DNA of 64,000 bases from positions 275,179,614 through 275,243,613 of the forward strand of contig CP136064.1 of assembly GCA_032622095.1 (NCBI GenBank). The letters are read 5' to 3'. The translations under genes were made by a program, and so were the position numbers. Below are positions 1 to 11,656 of this stretch, piece after piece. Source of the DNA: Siphonodentalium dalli. Taxonomy: Eukaryota; Mollusca; Scaphopoda; Gadilida; Siphonodentaliidae. The notes beneath the pieces are model-generated. The model was not told the DNA's origin and did not search any database. It saw nothing but the letters and a program-made list of their open reading frames with translations. Position 1 is the stretch's first letter. Every line of letters starts with the position of its first letter.

Positions 1-32
1 ATGCCATGCATGTTCACGCATTACCAAACCTG

Positions 33-452
33 CAAATAGTGTGCCTGTCATTTGCAGAATGAGGTACACATATGGTGAATTTAGTGACCATATCCAGCAT
101 GGCGTTATAGCGTCACAAAATTCACCCTCTGTAAACCTAATTCTGTTTAGGTCTCAACTGCTATTGAAATCCTAGGATCAGATCGAATTTCCTCAGTTGA
201 AGTTAGTGATGTACACTCATCAGTTACATCGTTTGTTTTATCTTCTTAAAATTAGGATATATAAACGTACCGGAAGGGAAAAGGTAACTAACACAATGTT
301 AATTTGATATTATAGATACTTCCCAGAAGACGAGGCTTAAGTATAGTGAGGTCCCCAGATGGTGAATTTGGTGATGCTCCCTCGCCGTGCGGGATATATT
401 CACTAACTTCACCCTCTCTGGACCGCATTCTGCAAATGACAGACACACTATT
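33..452. repeat. imperfect inverted repeat pair
   Basis: A stretch at about 33-152 recurs as its reverse complement at about 343-452. The shared words include gtgtgcctgtcatttgcag on the left and its near-match in reverse complement on the right. Both arms can be read with similar peptides around IVCLSFAE. The left arm has stops; the right arm, read on the minus strand, is open for 77 codons (532-299). No protein family is recognised. It could be a short foldback or MITE whose arms happen to be open, or a decayed duplicated coding fragment. Confidence 0.5.
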
Positions 453-559
453 TCAAGGATTGCATATTTTAATAGTGCATGTGTCACCCCGACGTTGTCT
501 GTTATCCATCCGGATCCGACGACAGAGTCCACATAGTGATGGGAAGTGTTCGATGACCA

Positions 560-1440
560 GATAATAGAAAACGTGGTTCACTTGTACTTTCGGGCATTAT
601 AATAATTATCTCCGGCAACATCGGGGTACATGGAGAGCCCCCTTCCATGACTGGTGCTTCCTGAAATTTTGCCAATTCATTATCTCATATAATATAAGAT
701 AGGGAGCCTCGCATAAGAGAATACAATGGCCTAACGATATTAATCTTGAGGCAAAAGCAAGTTGTATTAATTGACAGCACGTTTGGCGGCTATAACTGAC
801 CACACCTTAACTTGGACCACAGCGCATGCTATATAACTCAGCTACATGTTTCTAGATGTCGGCGGCCTTTGTGAAGAGAACTCCAATGTACAGCCTAGGT
901 GCCATATATATTTGGAGAGCGGTTAGTTTCAGATAGGAGAGTTTCAAAGGCGCCACACATATTTGGAGAGAATTGTACGGACCTGCTTGCTGTGTTATGT
1001 CTTAGAATTATATTGTAATGCAGCAATATATCAATTTGTATATATGTGTAAAATATATATTTTCTGTTTCTATTTGCCAGGCAATATCCGCTTTTGGCTA
1101 GTCCTATATTTGAATCTTTTTTATGATTTTAGCGTTCTAACTGCACATACATCCCTCTATTTTCAAATCAATATCTTACGTTAACCACCAATATTATGCC
1201 ATTGGGTGACATGGACAGTGCGGTCTATTATATGGATCAAGCTGATTTTAAAGATGCATAACATTTGAATATATTAAATGTTTCGTAAAGGGCACGTAGA
1301 TGTGGATATACAAGTTTCAGTTTGAATAAAAATTGGGTGTAAATTTAACGAATATTTTAAATTTAAAGCATCCATAAATGTGTTATTTCGAATATAAATG
1401 GTGCTTAAATTGCACGTGTATTTGAAATTTAATTTCATTT
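560..1440. other. no gene recognised
   Basis: This is A+T-rich sequence with no coding or RNA gene that I can support. A short word, atttggagag, is repeated at about 911 and 961, but nothing organised surrounds it. Confidence 0.4.
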
Positions 1441-1447
1441 AAACGTC

Positions 1448-3680
1448 ACGTATTTCCCATTAAAAGTCTAGATTTATGCCATATATGGATCATATAAAAT
1501 TTGACATATGCGTGGGATTTACGGACATGCAATTTCCACGTAAATGTGAAAGAATACGTACGTGTCCGTTAATCCCACATAATTCTCATAGTAGAGTCGC
1601 TTATGTACTTTCGTGGGAATTTTTTGAACAAATGTAGAGACTATGATATTATGATAGGGTATCACTTACTTTGTCAGCAAAAGTTTGTTAGACTTCATGG
1701 GTCCGCGACTGGAGAGAATTATGACGTCACAAAGATGACGTCATTGTCAGTTCAGTTTGGATGTAGGGTTGTCCTGAGAACTGACGAATTCTGCGCATAT
1801 TTCTTAATTGTTATACATTTTTTTCAGTTAGGGCAATTCAGTAATAGTAGTTCTCAAAGTACAGTACCCAAATTTACGGGAAAATGTTATTCCGGTCAAA
1901 GATGGCTGCCAAAATGGCACCAGAAAATCAACAGTTTTGCGATTTTCAAGAATATCATGTAACTGTCCTTCCGATTGGTAGCGACTGCGAATTGTGACAC
2001 TTATGTGTTTACTTATCGCTTCGGTAATGTAGCTCACCAATTGTATCGTACAAAACATTCTCGATATTTCAAAAATCCACTTTAGACAACCGGATTATAG
2101 CTTCTTGTCAAATGTCAATTCCGATATTGTAGCAATAGAATTAAAGAAATGAGCGGAATTCAGTGATGGGAACGAAATATTCGTGCCATATACGGAATTA
2201 TTATCACATTTCAACAGAACTGTTCAATTTCACACAAGATGGCTACCAAAATGGCAGTCAAAATATAAAAGTCAGCATTTCGTCATGGGGAATTAGGTTA
2301 ATCGGCTACTTTCACAATTTGTACCTCATTTAGTTGATCTTAGCAGGTTTCAATCGCATTGATAACAACGGCAGATTAAAATAGAATAGACCTCATAGGT
2401 GAGGAATATAGCAGTATAAGGGGTAGTGTCCCGTATCAAGCTTAAAGTGATATATTGTGTATACCAGGTTCTGAAATCTGGATGATGGTATTCAACAAAG
2501 TAGTCCAACCACTTTCATAGCATATGTGGAGTTTTGAGACGTTACTATAAGTTATTGACCTCCCATGACATATATGCATTATATATGCATTATAATGTCA
2601 AATTTCGACATTTCCGCCACACTGGCGGCCATCTCGATTACAATAAGATATTAATAAGTCCGGATTATCTAAATCGGAGCACATTCGTACATTCATTCAT
2701 ATATCAAAAACCGAGATATCGTTCTCCTGTGTTGGACATGTTATTTGACGTATACAAATATAATGTTTGGCGAATTTTCACGATGGTTATTTGACAATAA
2801 TTGTGATATGAACTCGCATTTTGAGTCATGTGGTAAGACAACTAATATGAGTAATAACATGTCGAGTATTTATTTGGAAGAAGCCAATGAGTCTGCTACA
2901 TTCACCTTCAATATGACAGAAACCTAATAGGCTGAAATAGGGTAAAATTGCATATTTTGGTCGCCATCTTGGAAGCCATCTTGGAATAAGTTGACAGTTT
3001 CAGACATAAATATCTTATGTAATGATCCTACTAATTTCTATCATCTATTAATTATAAATTGATATAAGGAAATCGTTAGAAAATAAAAAAGTTTATACCA
3101 CTTCCTTTAAATCATCGCATTTGGAGAACACAATCGAGGTTATGATTCAAGAAATCAACTAATGTGATGCCTAAATGATTTGTTATGATGATTTAAGAGA
3201 AGTATAATCCCTAATCGTCCCCAGTTCGATACAGTCGGAAATGATGTTGGCGACATGTATGGAAAATCATCAAGTTTCCCACTTCCGGTCGCAATTTTGG
3301 CAGCCATCTTTGATCGAGTTGACAAATTTTAATATAAAAATATAACATGGCGTCCAACAATACACTGCACAAAAGGATTGTCATCTATTTTATATCAAAA
3401 GTCAAACAATAGCGAATTTAACAAAATTAGCATGGCGGCCATTTTTGTAACGTCACCAGACCACCCAGTCGCGACTCCAGGGGGGTCTAACAAATTTTTT
3501 TCTGAAGTAGAGCCATATACTGGCTCATAAACATGGTCCCTATATTTGTTCATGAATTTCCCACGGGAGCCCAAAATCGGACATAAGTGACTCTACTATC
3601 ACGTATATTTCAAATTTATGGAAATTTACGTGATCCGTATATGACGTAAATCTAGACATTTAGTGGAAATTAAGTGTAAC
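1448..3680. repeat. large foldback-like region with spaced ATGGC motifs
   Basis: The left end (1448-1610) and right end (3575-3680) contain inverted matches, for example agtagagtcgcttatgt at about 1590 against acataagtgactctact at about 3580, and a tctaga-containing word further out. Between them, short phrases of the type gatggctgccaaaatggc recur at about 1903, 2238, 2615, 2965 and 3293, spaced 320-370 bp apart. The first two are in plus orientation and the later ones in minus, which fits a decayed foldback with internal repeats. The exact ends are uncertain. No coding sequence is recognised. Confidence 0.45.
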
Positions 3681-3844
3681 AATCTGGCAGCAGCTTTAAA
3701 AGTGTGCTGCACAATTATGTGTTCAGTTTTGAGAAAACACAGTCTATAACAAATTTGTAAAGCTGTTGCTGCCAATTTTGTTGTTATGTGGTAACCTTCA
3801 CGAGATTTGTGTCTCAAATATAACACATCTCAGCTATTATCTAA

Positions 3845-6090
3845 GATACACACCCATGTGGGTCCGGGTAGAATAGGCCTACCGCCCCACTGGGAGGGGT
3901 AAAAATCCCCTAATGTGGCACCATTTTTTCCGTGGGGTGCATCCCGCGAGGTGTGGTGTAGGAGTCCTGGAGTTACTAGGGCGGTTGTATCACGTGGGGC
4001 ATTGACCTGTGGCTATGACTTAGCTCATGGTCCTCTTTGGTCCTACATCTCTTGAAGGCGGGTGGTTGAGTTGACCCGGCTCAATCAATCGCTTTTCACG
4101 CCTCTCCACAGTGTTTCAGATTAAATTGTTGTTATATGTTGTATTGCTCGTTTAATGTTTGATGTATTGCTTTCTGTTTTTTGCATGTATGATGTTTCTG
4201 TTCTCTCCTGCCTCTTGTGTTCATCTTGATGATTGTTGGATGTTGATTACTGTATTGTTCACGCCTGTCTCGCTGTGGAGAGGAACCGAGATGCTGATGT
4301 ATGAAGTGGCTAAACTGGTCACCGCTTCAGCTATGTACCAGTCTTTGGCCCGACCAGAATTTGAAGGGTAGTCCACGGCGGCTGCTGGGCCAGTTGTAGA
4401 TATTTTTGCTTTTTGTATGGCAACTCAAAACAAAAAAAACAACGTCTTGCTCGTAAGAATGATGAATCGCCAAGTTCCAATGATGCTGTGGTATTCCCTC
4501 AGTACTTGGTTCTTGGCTTTGACCCAAATGTGAAAAGACGATCTATTTTTGTCATTGACAAAACACTATAAAGCATTGCTGGACAATTGAAATATGTTAA
4601 ACAAATTAGGACTGGGCCAATACGTGGCTCTCTCTTGATTGAATGCTCAAATAAAGTTAAATCGGATGCTCTTCTACAGTTAACACCTATTGCACAAACA
4701 CTAGTATTGGTTACTCCTCACAAGACATTAAATAGTAGCAGAGCTGTGTAGCGGTACGCGATATAGGTGATTCTTCGGAATTAGAAATATTGGCGTAGTT
4801 GGTACCACATGGAGTTACAGAAGTCCGTCGATTTACAAAAAAAACTGTTATTCGAGTTCTTCTGAATAGTCATCTTCTGACCTTCAATCGATGCGAACAT
4901 CCACCGACATTGAAGGTTGGATATATGAAGGTAGATATAAGTATCTATGTTCCAAATCCATTACGATGTTTTAAATGCCAGGGCTATGACCATGACCAGG
5001 AACATTGTAGAAGTAAAGAAACCATTTTTGGACGATGTTCTGTTTCTGGTCATGATCATAAGGATATTACAAATCTTAAAAAATGCTCGAATTGTCAAGG
5101 TTCACATGCTGCAATGGATCGTTCGTGTCCCATATGGGACTATGAATTCAAGATACCAAGATTTAAGGCTGAAAAACATTTATCGTATATAGATGCTAAG
5201 AAAATAGTTGGTACCTGACCATCAATTGCTCAAGTCACAAACTCAGCCGCCGTTTCTCGAAAAAAGTATGTTGATGCCCCAGAGCTCGAGGGTCAAACAC
5301 AATTTGTCAGTATCTCACTAGCAACCCAAGTTCAAGAGAATGATATTATTCCTGTTCCAGAACCTGTCTCACGGGCAATGGATACAGCTCCCGCAGTTTT
5401 ACCATATGCTACACAACCAACTAAGGAAGATGATTCCATTGTTCCCAATCAGAAATCTCCAAAATCCGTCAAAAGTTCCGACTCAGGTTTAACTTTGAGT
5501 ATTCAAAGTTCGCTACGATGTATAACGATAAACTGTCCACTTGGAAGGGGGTGACGCCTTGCATAGTGAGTGGATAGCGGCTGGCGAGTGGGCGAATGGT
5601 CGCCTGGATAGTCTATCACTCGATTGTCAACTTGATGAATTGATTAAGATTCACGCCAGATTCAACAGATATTATACATATCTTATCAATCATTCATAAT
5701 GCTTGTTTGACAGCTACTTAAAATATTATGGTCTGTCACAATCTTGTTAAATTAAATTAATTATTTTTGCTAATTAAATTTATGTAGGTTTTATAACTTG
5801 GCTTTATAACCTATGCAGTATTGCTGTCTTTTTTTGATATTCTGTTTTATATGTGTTTGCACAGTGGTCAGTTTCTTAACGGTTCTGACCGCAATTGAGT
5901 ACGCTCGCTCTGATTTTGGGTATTTTTGTTTGTATATATTTAGTTTCAATTTAGTCTAATTCACGGTTACGTCTATACACAGTTGCTTCGCTTAATTCTG
6001 ATTCAGTTTTCTCAGTCGTGATGAGGCCTAACGGCGAAAACGACGTAAAATCCTAACCAAACAAACAATAACCAAACTAAGGTACACTCA
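3845..6090 (+). mobile_element. internally deleted non-LTR retrotransposon (I/Jockey-type)
   Basis: A G/C-rich leader (about 3845-4380) is followed by a broken ORF1 with CCHC zinc knuckles (about 4490-5515). After a short acidic/serine-rich tail, the sequence passes at about 5550 directly into what looks like a 3' untranslated region ending near 6090 with aaccaaacaaac repeats. No endonuclease or reverse transcriptase sequence is present, although autonomous I/Jockey-type elements carry about 3 kb of ORF2 after ORF1. The copy therefore appears to have kept both ends and lost ORF2. The leader and 3' UTR are assigned by position; the ORF1 identification is firm. Confidence 0.7.
4490..5515 (+). 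pseudogene. non-LTR retrotransposon ORF1 (gag-like, zinc knuckles), decayed
   Basis: ORF1 proteins of this kind bind the element's RNA and act as nucleic acid chaperones. From about 4494 the frame reads FPQYLVLGFDP, with stops near 4569 and 4749. A frameshift before 4799 leads into the best-preserved part (4799-5218). There the sequence GVTEVRRFTKK, a KVGYMK segment and the boundary phrase PNPLRCFKCQ precede three knuckles. Knuckle 1 (CX2CX4HX4C) is intact. Knuckle 2 has lost its first and last cysteines. Knuckle 3 (CSNCQGSHAAMDRSC) is complete and followed by PIW, as usual in I, Jockey and related clades. A TGA at 5216 interrupts the frame, after which a Ser/Pro/Glu-rich tail continues to about 5515. 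At least three stops and one frameshift make it non-functional. The clade within the I/Jockey group is uncertain. Confidence 0.85.
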
Positions 6091-6094
6091 GCTT

Positions 6095-6767
6095 TCACTA
6101 ATATTCAACGTTGAGGAAATTGACCGACACATAAATGTTATGTGTAATTTCTACACCATTTTGTATAAGATAAAATATAACAGAGATTTAATACGTGGAC
6201 GTCGATTATGAGGGGTTCACAAATATATATAACCTTGTAAAAAAATCTCCGTGTACCCAAGATGTTACGTACCAGAGATAGCGATGTTTCTCCATAACGA
6301 TATCGAGCTAATTTTAGGCCTTAATTTAGGTGTGGTTTTCATCGGTTCTCGCATTCATTTACACCAATGTGAAGAATTCAGTAGCCGACCTATGGATCGG
6401 TCGTTATGTGACGTCAAGCAAAGCGTGCCAGGGCAACTTCATGATTGGTGAAAACTGCAAGTTTAATGGTCATGCATATACCTCCGATGTTTCACGTGCT
6501 CATATACCCCTCAGGTTTTGCGCACGCTCTCTTCAACACCAAAGTCATGTGTGACTGTGGAAAATGGCGATTTTAATTTGATGTTAGCCAATCAGATTGC
6601 TCGTTACAACCGGTTATGGCTTGTGGATGTTACCTCACGACGGACGTTTAATAGAACCACATGATTGCGTCCGTTGTGGAACCCAAATCACGAATCAATA
6701 CACCGCGGGGGTATAGAATATGAGCCCTACGTTTGAAGGAGTTCCGGCACTTTTCATTCTATCACAC
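6095..6767. other. no gene recognised
   Basis: I see no supported coding, RNA or repeat feature. The stretch lies between the end of the ORF1 element and the target duplication of the following MITE. Confidence 0.4.
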
Positions 6768-6776
6768 ACACGTACG

Positions 6777-7093
6777 CAACTCCAAGCAGAGTTATCTCCC
6801 ATCGCTCCGCTGAGATGCCATTGCCATAAGGACATTTGGTAAGGATTTCTTACGTGTTCTTAGTTCTTATGTTTTAGGATTAAAATTGTCTATGTCTGGC
6901 TCAGTTCATATTGTTCTTATCAATACCGAAAGATTTACCATTATTTGCAAACTTTTGGTGGTCAAAATAAGATAATAGGTAACTAAATATAGTTCCGACG
7001 ATATGTAAAAATAGATGTATCGGTCCGCAAAGTACCATCCTTGTGGCAGTGCTATATCGCAGTGATAACGTAGAGTGTGCTGCATGGAGTTTG
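6777..7093 (+). mobile_element. Mutator-like MITE, copy 1, with 9-bp target duplication
   Basis: This 317-bp element is flanked by a perfect 9-bp direct repeat, ACACGTACG, at 6768-6776 and 7094-7102. Its ends form a short imperfect terminal inverted repeat (CAACTCCAAGCAG against CAAACTCCATGCAG). A homologous copy in the opposite orientation at 12578-12889 has its own, different 9-bp duplication. Nine-bp duplications are characteristic of Mutator-like (MULE) transposases; that family assignment is inference. No transposase is encoded. Confidence 0.8.
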
Positions 7094-7109
7094 ACACGTA
7101 CGTTGTCGT

Positions 7110-7587
7110 TCATTTACCCATTTAACGTAACCCGGATGGTGTTTGTCTTGAGATTTCATAGGGCGATACGATAAGATAGGCGTCAACGCATTGTCATTTT
7201 TTGTGTAGGATTTTTCTGTTTTGTACATACTACAATATCGTTACGTCTTAGCGCCTAGCAGGCTGCAAGGACAAAATGATATTTTGTGTTTTGTGTAGGA
7301 TATTTCTATTTTGTACGCGCGTTGGAACTAATTGACTGTGAAATTCGTTTGAAATGTATTTTATAATGATATAATAATAATAATTATCTTATTTATTTAT
7401 ATCTTGTTTTGACACACTCGTTTCTACTTGCGTATACCTTTTCTCGATTATCGTATTGTTTTATCAGCTACTTTCGTTCAATTATCATTGCTAAAACAAA
7501 CTCACCTGGTCGGGTGTATAAATATCGTATTGTAAAATGCCGGCCGCTTCAAGTGTTACCTGTGTATAGTGTGGCTTTTATATTCAC
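7110..7587. other. no gene; short direct repeat
   Basis: The word ttttgtgtaggat, followed by ttctRttttgtac, occurs at about 7199 and again at about 7284, a local 85-bp duplication. Nothing else is recognised. Confidence 0.4.
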
Positions 7588-7766
7588 GGTGGGGAATCAC
7601 GTGGTTTCGAGTTGACGAGAATCATGCATTCAAAATGGCCGAGGCGATCGCAAACGCGACCAGAAACGAAAAGGTAATACACCAGGCTGGCTGTGACATA
7701 TTACATATTTTGCCAGCTATGAGCATAGCACTACACTATGTTTCAAACAAGATGAAACCTCAATTG

Positions 7767-8226
7767 TGACCCGCCATATAAAATCCAGTCGGAAGTCGGG
7801 ATTTTTTTACCCTGTGCCATTGCATTCTCTTATATATGCGAGTCGACCATAGGTCGCCTCGCATATATAAGAGAATGCATTGGCCTAACAATTTTTTACA
7901 ATTTTAGTAATTTGTTCTTGTATTCTTTAACAATTTTATAATTTCACCCATACAGAGCCCCAGACAAACACGAGCAGACAACACTCTTCTAGGTGCTTCT
8001 ATAATATGTGTGGGGCTCCCTGCAGGGTAATGAATGTTTTTTTTATTTTATGTCCTAAAAATTGTAAGAAACATTTATTTAAAAAACATGATAAAAATTG
8101 TTAGGCCAATGCATTCTCTTATATATGCGAGGCGACATATGGTCGACTCGCATATATAAGAGAATTCATTAGCACAGGGTAAAAAAAATCCCGACTTCCG
8201 ACTGGATTTGATATGGCGGGTCACAT
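7767..8226. mobile_element. foldback element carrying hairpin cassette (background A)
   Basis: Arms of about 137 bp (7767-7905 and 8089-8226) are inverted copies of each other. Each arm runs from a terminal word (TGTGACCCGCCATAT) through a T-rich tract into one 69-bp hairpin (7816-7884 and 8105-8173). About 185 bp separates the arms. The cassette boundary CCCTGTGCC follows TA on the left and is mirrored by GGCACAGGG then TA on the right. The sequences outside the cassette are unlike those in the other copies at 8.9, 14.3 and 37.4 kb. Confidence 0.75.
7816..8173. repeat. paired 69-bp hairpins, copy 1
   Basis: Hairpin 1 is 7816-7884 and hairpin 2 is 8105-8173. Each has 27-bp outer arms (gccaatgcattctcttatat and onward), one internal mismatch, a further five paired bases and a three-base loop (ATA or TAT). 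Hairpin 2 is essentially the reverse complement of hairpin 1. This copy has a few substitutions, such as gccattg at the left start and gaattcattagc at the right end. Confidence 0.9.
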
Positions 8227-8843
8227 CTGTATCCAAACTCACAGTTGTTTGCTCTAATATTCTGACCAAAGTAATCAGTCGAAGGATTCTCAGATGTATG
8301 GACTGGGGGTATTCCACGAACCACCACCGACTGGCTACTTTGGTCAGAATGTTTTAGAAAACTACTGAGTATTTCGGACCAAACAAGGTAATAACTTTTT
8401 TGTTAAATAAACTGGCATATGCTAATTTTTAATGCGTGGTACTCACCAACCTCGAAACCACGTGATTCCCCACCATGTTCTTGTTGTCACCATAAGCATA
8501 TATATATATATGTGTGTGTTAAGAGTACCTAAGAATATACACAATTTACAGACGTACCAGCAAATCGTTTGAATTTTACAATATTCGCCCACAAGCACTA
8601 TTAACACCGATATTAATTTTAGGTGAAGTAAACATTCGTATTTCAAAATAGTATGCATTCGCAATACTAATGTGCCTCCGATAAATGTACAGGAATGGTC
8701 CGTTTGCTCTGCAGCATGTAATACAGAAACCCGTTTCTTGATTCTCTTGTTAAAACGAAAGGCTCTTGTCCCACCTATGTATGAACAATTGAAAACAATT
8801 GATATATTTCTATCATCTGCGTGAGTCGTTTCGGAACATAAAA

Positions 8844-9110
8844 CCTTTACCCAACAAAACGGCAAAAAACGCCCAAATAAAGCTTCAACAGCCTAAAATA
8901 TCTTCGGTCTGTCTCAATAACAGTTATGCCCTGTGCCAATGCATTCTCTTATATATGCGAGTCGACCATAGGTCGCCTCGCATATATAAGAGAATGCATT
9001 GGCCTAATATGTTAAGCCAATGCATTCTCTTATATATGCGAGGCGACCTATGGTCGACTCGCATATATAAGAGAATGCATTGGCACAGGGCCGTTCTGTT
9101 GGGTAAAGGG
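8844..9110 (+). mobile_element. TTAA-type MITE with double hairpin (family 1), copy a
   Basis: The right end reads TGTTGGGTAAAGGG followed by TTAA at 9111-9114. The left end at about 8844 is a worn copy of the same terminal repeat (CCTTTACCCAACA). Inside are the tract aaataaagcttcaacagcc and hairpins at 8935-9003 and 9016-9084. Only 12 bp separate the hairpins here. The TTAA flank and CCC-starting terminal repeat are typical of non-autonomous piggyBac-type elements. No transposase is encoded. Confidence 0.75.
8935..9084. repeat. paired 69-bp hairpins, copy 2 (12-bp spacer)
   Basis: The hairpins at 8935-9003 and 9016-9084 have fully matched 27-bp outer arms, the single internal mismatch and a three-base loop. 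As they are reverse complements of each other, the whole 150 bp is one palindrome made of two palindromes. Confidence 0.95.
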
Positions 9111-9119
9111 TTAAATTGA

Positions 9120-11395
9120 ATAATAAATAGAGTAAGTAGATGTTATCCATCCAGTTTGATTCATGTGAGAAAAGCGAGCAACTTCTTCATTAAATTTGAT
9201 AAGATTTTTAGCTTTAATTATTCATAAATGTCATCCCCGATCAATGGTAATCCTAGGAAGATAAAGAAACTGCGTTATACTTCAACGTTTTTGAAATTAA
9301 TTGAGCGATAAACATCTTGCTATAGCAGCATTGTTCACAGTACAGTAACCAAGTAATTGTTTCTTTCAGGTTGGAAATAACAACAAGGTGGGCCTGTTAA
9401 AAACCAATCCTCTGCACATTGTTCATCATCGACCATGGACTCTCAAATAAAACAATCCATATAGGCACTCTATAGTAAATATTAACCACGGGTTGCCAAT
9501 ATAACTGTGGTAACATCCAATAGTGCCAGTGGTATTATATGACTGTGGAACCTGTATATGTTAGGTTCCACATAGTGCCAACTCGTTGAATCCAAGCTGA
9601 TTGGATGCGGCGATAACGTGTGTCGATCGTGTGGTGCACGATACATTATCAAATTGAAGTGAACAAAATGGCCGCCTCGAATCACTTTTATATATGGTTT
9701 TACAGAACCGTATAACAACGATGAAAACACAACATAATACTCAGCTTACACCTTTTATTTAAAACCGATCTACAGCATCGACTTACAGGTACACTTTTAG
9801 TGCGGCCTAAAAGTCTATGTTGTACCATAATTTTGGTGGTATTCAGAACTAACGAATCCGCAAAATGTTAAATAGTTTTATTTTTTCCAATTTGGGCGAC
9901 GTATGATCAAATGGCTACTTCTTGTACTGTAGAACAACTGGAATAATGTCAACAATGTCTGATTTAGGTCTGCATGTGAACCGGACAAGATGTTAATCTT
10001 CGAAACCGGCCGATGTCTGCAAACATTGACATTTTCGAGCTATTGATTCGACTGTTCTTCGTTGCGCCGATCCATGGCTGTTACACTTGGCAGTGTTGGG
10101 ATGTTTCTAAAGTTACACTAGAGTATAAATGCACCATAATAATTAACAAGAAATTTGATGTCAGCCACTGGTGACCAGTATACAGGACAATATCAGCAAC
10201 AGTAACAACGCAGACGTTTAGTCGGGATTGATTGATTACAACTTGTGTGTTGATATCCTCTTTGTAGGAATTAATGATCGCTAAATGACTAGTAGACACA
10301 GATCAGTCACTAATGATGCATCATATTCATCCATTTTCAACGAAACATCTGTGGCTATGAGTCGCGAACCATGTCGCAAAATCATCGTCCAGTTACAGAG
10401 TCTGTTGTTTTGAATGTTGAATGTTGAAACTGTTATCTTTCTTGACAACATGAATACCGATACATTGATACATTCCTTGCATACTGCCTTGGCGGTTGTA
10501 TCCCAATTCAAATTGAACAGCTGTGTAATGCATATCGTCTTTTCAGGCGATGTGTGGGTTTATTTTCATCTTATGTACTGATTTGATGGGGATAGCTGTA
10601 TCATATCGGATACCGCAATGACGTATATGCATTTATTTGTTTGAGTTTGTCTATGCATCATATATTACCTCTCTCTTGTAAATATTTCAATAATTATGCA
10701 CATGTATATATCATCTTCATTGATATGGGGGAATAAACCATCTCTCTCTACTGAGTCTGCTATTGTTTTGATTGTTTCTACGGAGTTTGAGACGATCTGA
10801 TAGGCCTACTTAGCGATAATATACGCATGGACTGATTATAAGATTTTCGACCGTTAATGGCCGCGACCAATCATTCTTCTCGATTCAATCAGTGGAATGC
10901 AGAGCCTCGGAGATTACTCAGGTAATTATACTTCACGTCAAAGGTACTCAATCCGTTCAGATGCTCCTAAATTACTATTAACACGATCAAGTGGTATCAT
11001 CACGATCGCGAACAGTTAATTAACACGTCGTATGATTGGTTATCTTACTGCGGTACTATTCCCACAAACCTAATTTATTTTATGTCAACTGAGCGCTTAA
11101 TAACTGTTAATAAATGATATTGAATATTTATTATATATAGTTCATATATACATGTAGGTTTTATTTACAGCGATGAGATTAAACTAATGTAAACTTCGAG
11201 AAAAACAGCGAGTTTGAACTAGCAATATCGAAACACCTGAGCGTTCGACGTTTGGCGCCATTTTCAACCACCAAGTTTTCAACTGATAAATACCCTATTT
11301 AAACCTCCAGCCTGGAGGCTCCAGGGGCATCTTTTTTCTAGACAAGCCCTTGAAATTGACATTGTTCTTATACAGTATTACTTTAAAATTGACAT
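9120..11395. other. no gene recognised
   Basis: Over 2 kb without a supportable gene. A small hairpin (gtggaacct/aggttccac) lies at about 9545-9572. A fragment of the AGGTACTC-type TTAA MITE lies at about 10940-10985, matching the element in the Kv intron. Open frames here are short and unrelated to any family I know. Confidence 0.4.
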
Positions 11396-11403
11396 TATCT
11401 TAC

Positions 11404-11656
11404 CCTAATGGCACTTCTGGCTATATAGTCGAATGAGACACAATGTGTCACCTTAGTTGCGCACCAAAATCGACAACATGTCACATGTTTTGTTGATTGT
11501 CTCGCTTTCGACATGCGCCAAAACATGTGAAATGTCGCATGTTTTGGTGCGCGCCTAACGTGACACGAGCGACAAAACATGCGACATTATGTCGTTTCTG
11601 TGCACAACTAATATCTCCTGTTTTGTCGCTTTCAGCGCGCACAAGTCATGCCATTA
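11404..11656. mobile_element. short inverted-repeat element, MITE-like
   Basis: CTAATGGCA at about 11405 is mirrored by TGCCATTAG at about 11647. Inside, words such as aaaacatgtgaaatgtcgc, acaaaacatgcgacat and caccaaaatcgacaacatg recur in both orientations, giving strong self-complementarity. No target duplication is obvious and no coding sequence is recognised. Confidence 0.5.

Larger units (their letters stand above)
7588..8474. mobile_element. inverted-repeat element holding the double-hairpin insertion
   Basis: GGTGGGGAATCACGTGGTTT at 7588 is mirrored by its reverse complement ending at 8474, with about 25 bp matching at each end and one indel. The enclosed 0.9 kb contains the hairpin foldback at 7767-8226 and otherwise no recognised coding sequence. 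No obvious target duplication flanks the ends, so the boundaries are provisional. Confidence 0.5.

Noticed and set aside
7816-8173. CRISPR-like or bacterial terminator interpretation of the repeated hairpins
   Set aside because: Copies are scattered kilobases apart inside MITEs, and the context is clearly a eukaryotic nuclear genome.
8443-8865. 140-codon minus-strand open frame
   Set aside because: It spans the end of one inverted-repeat element and the start of a MITE and resembles no protein I know.
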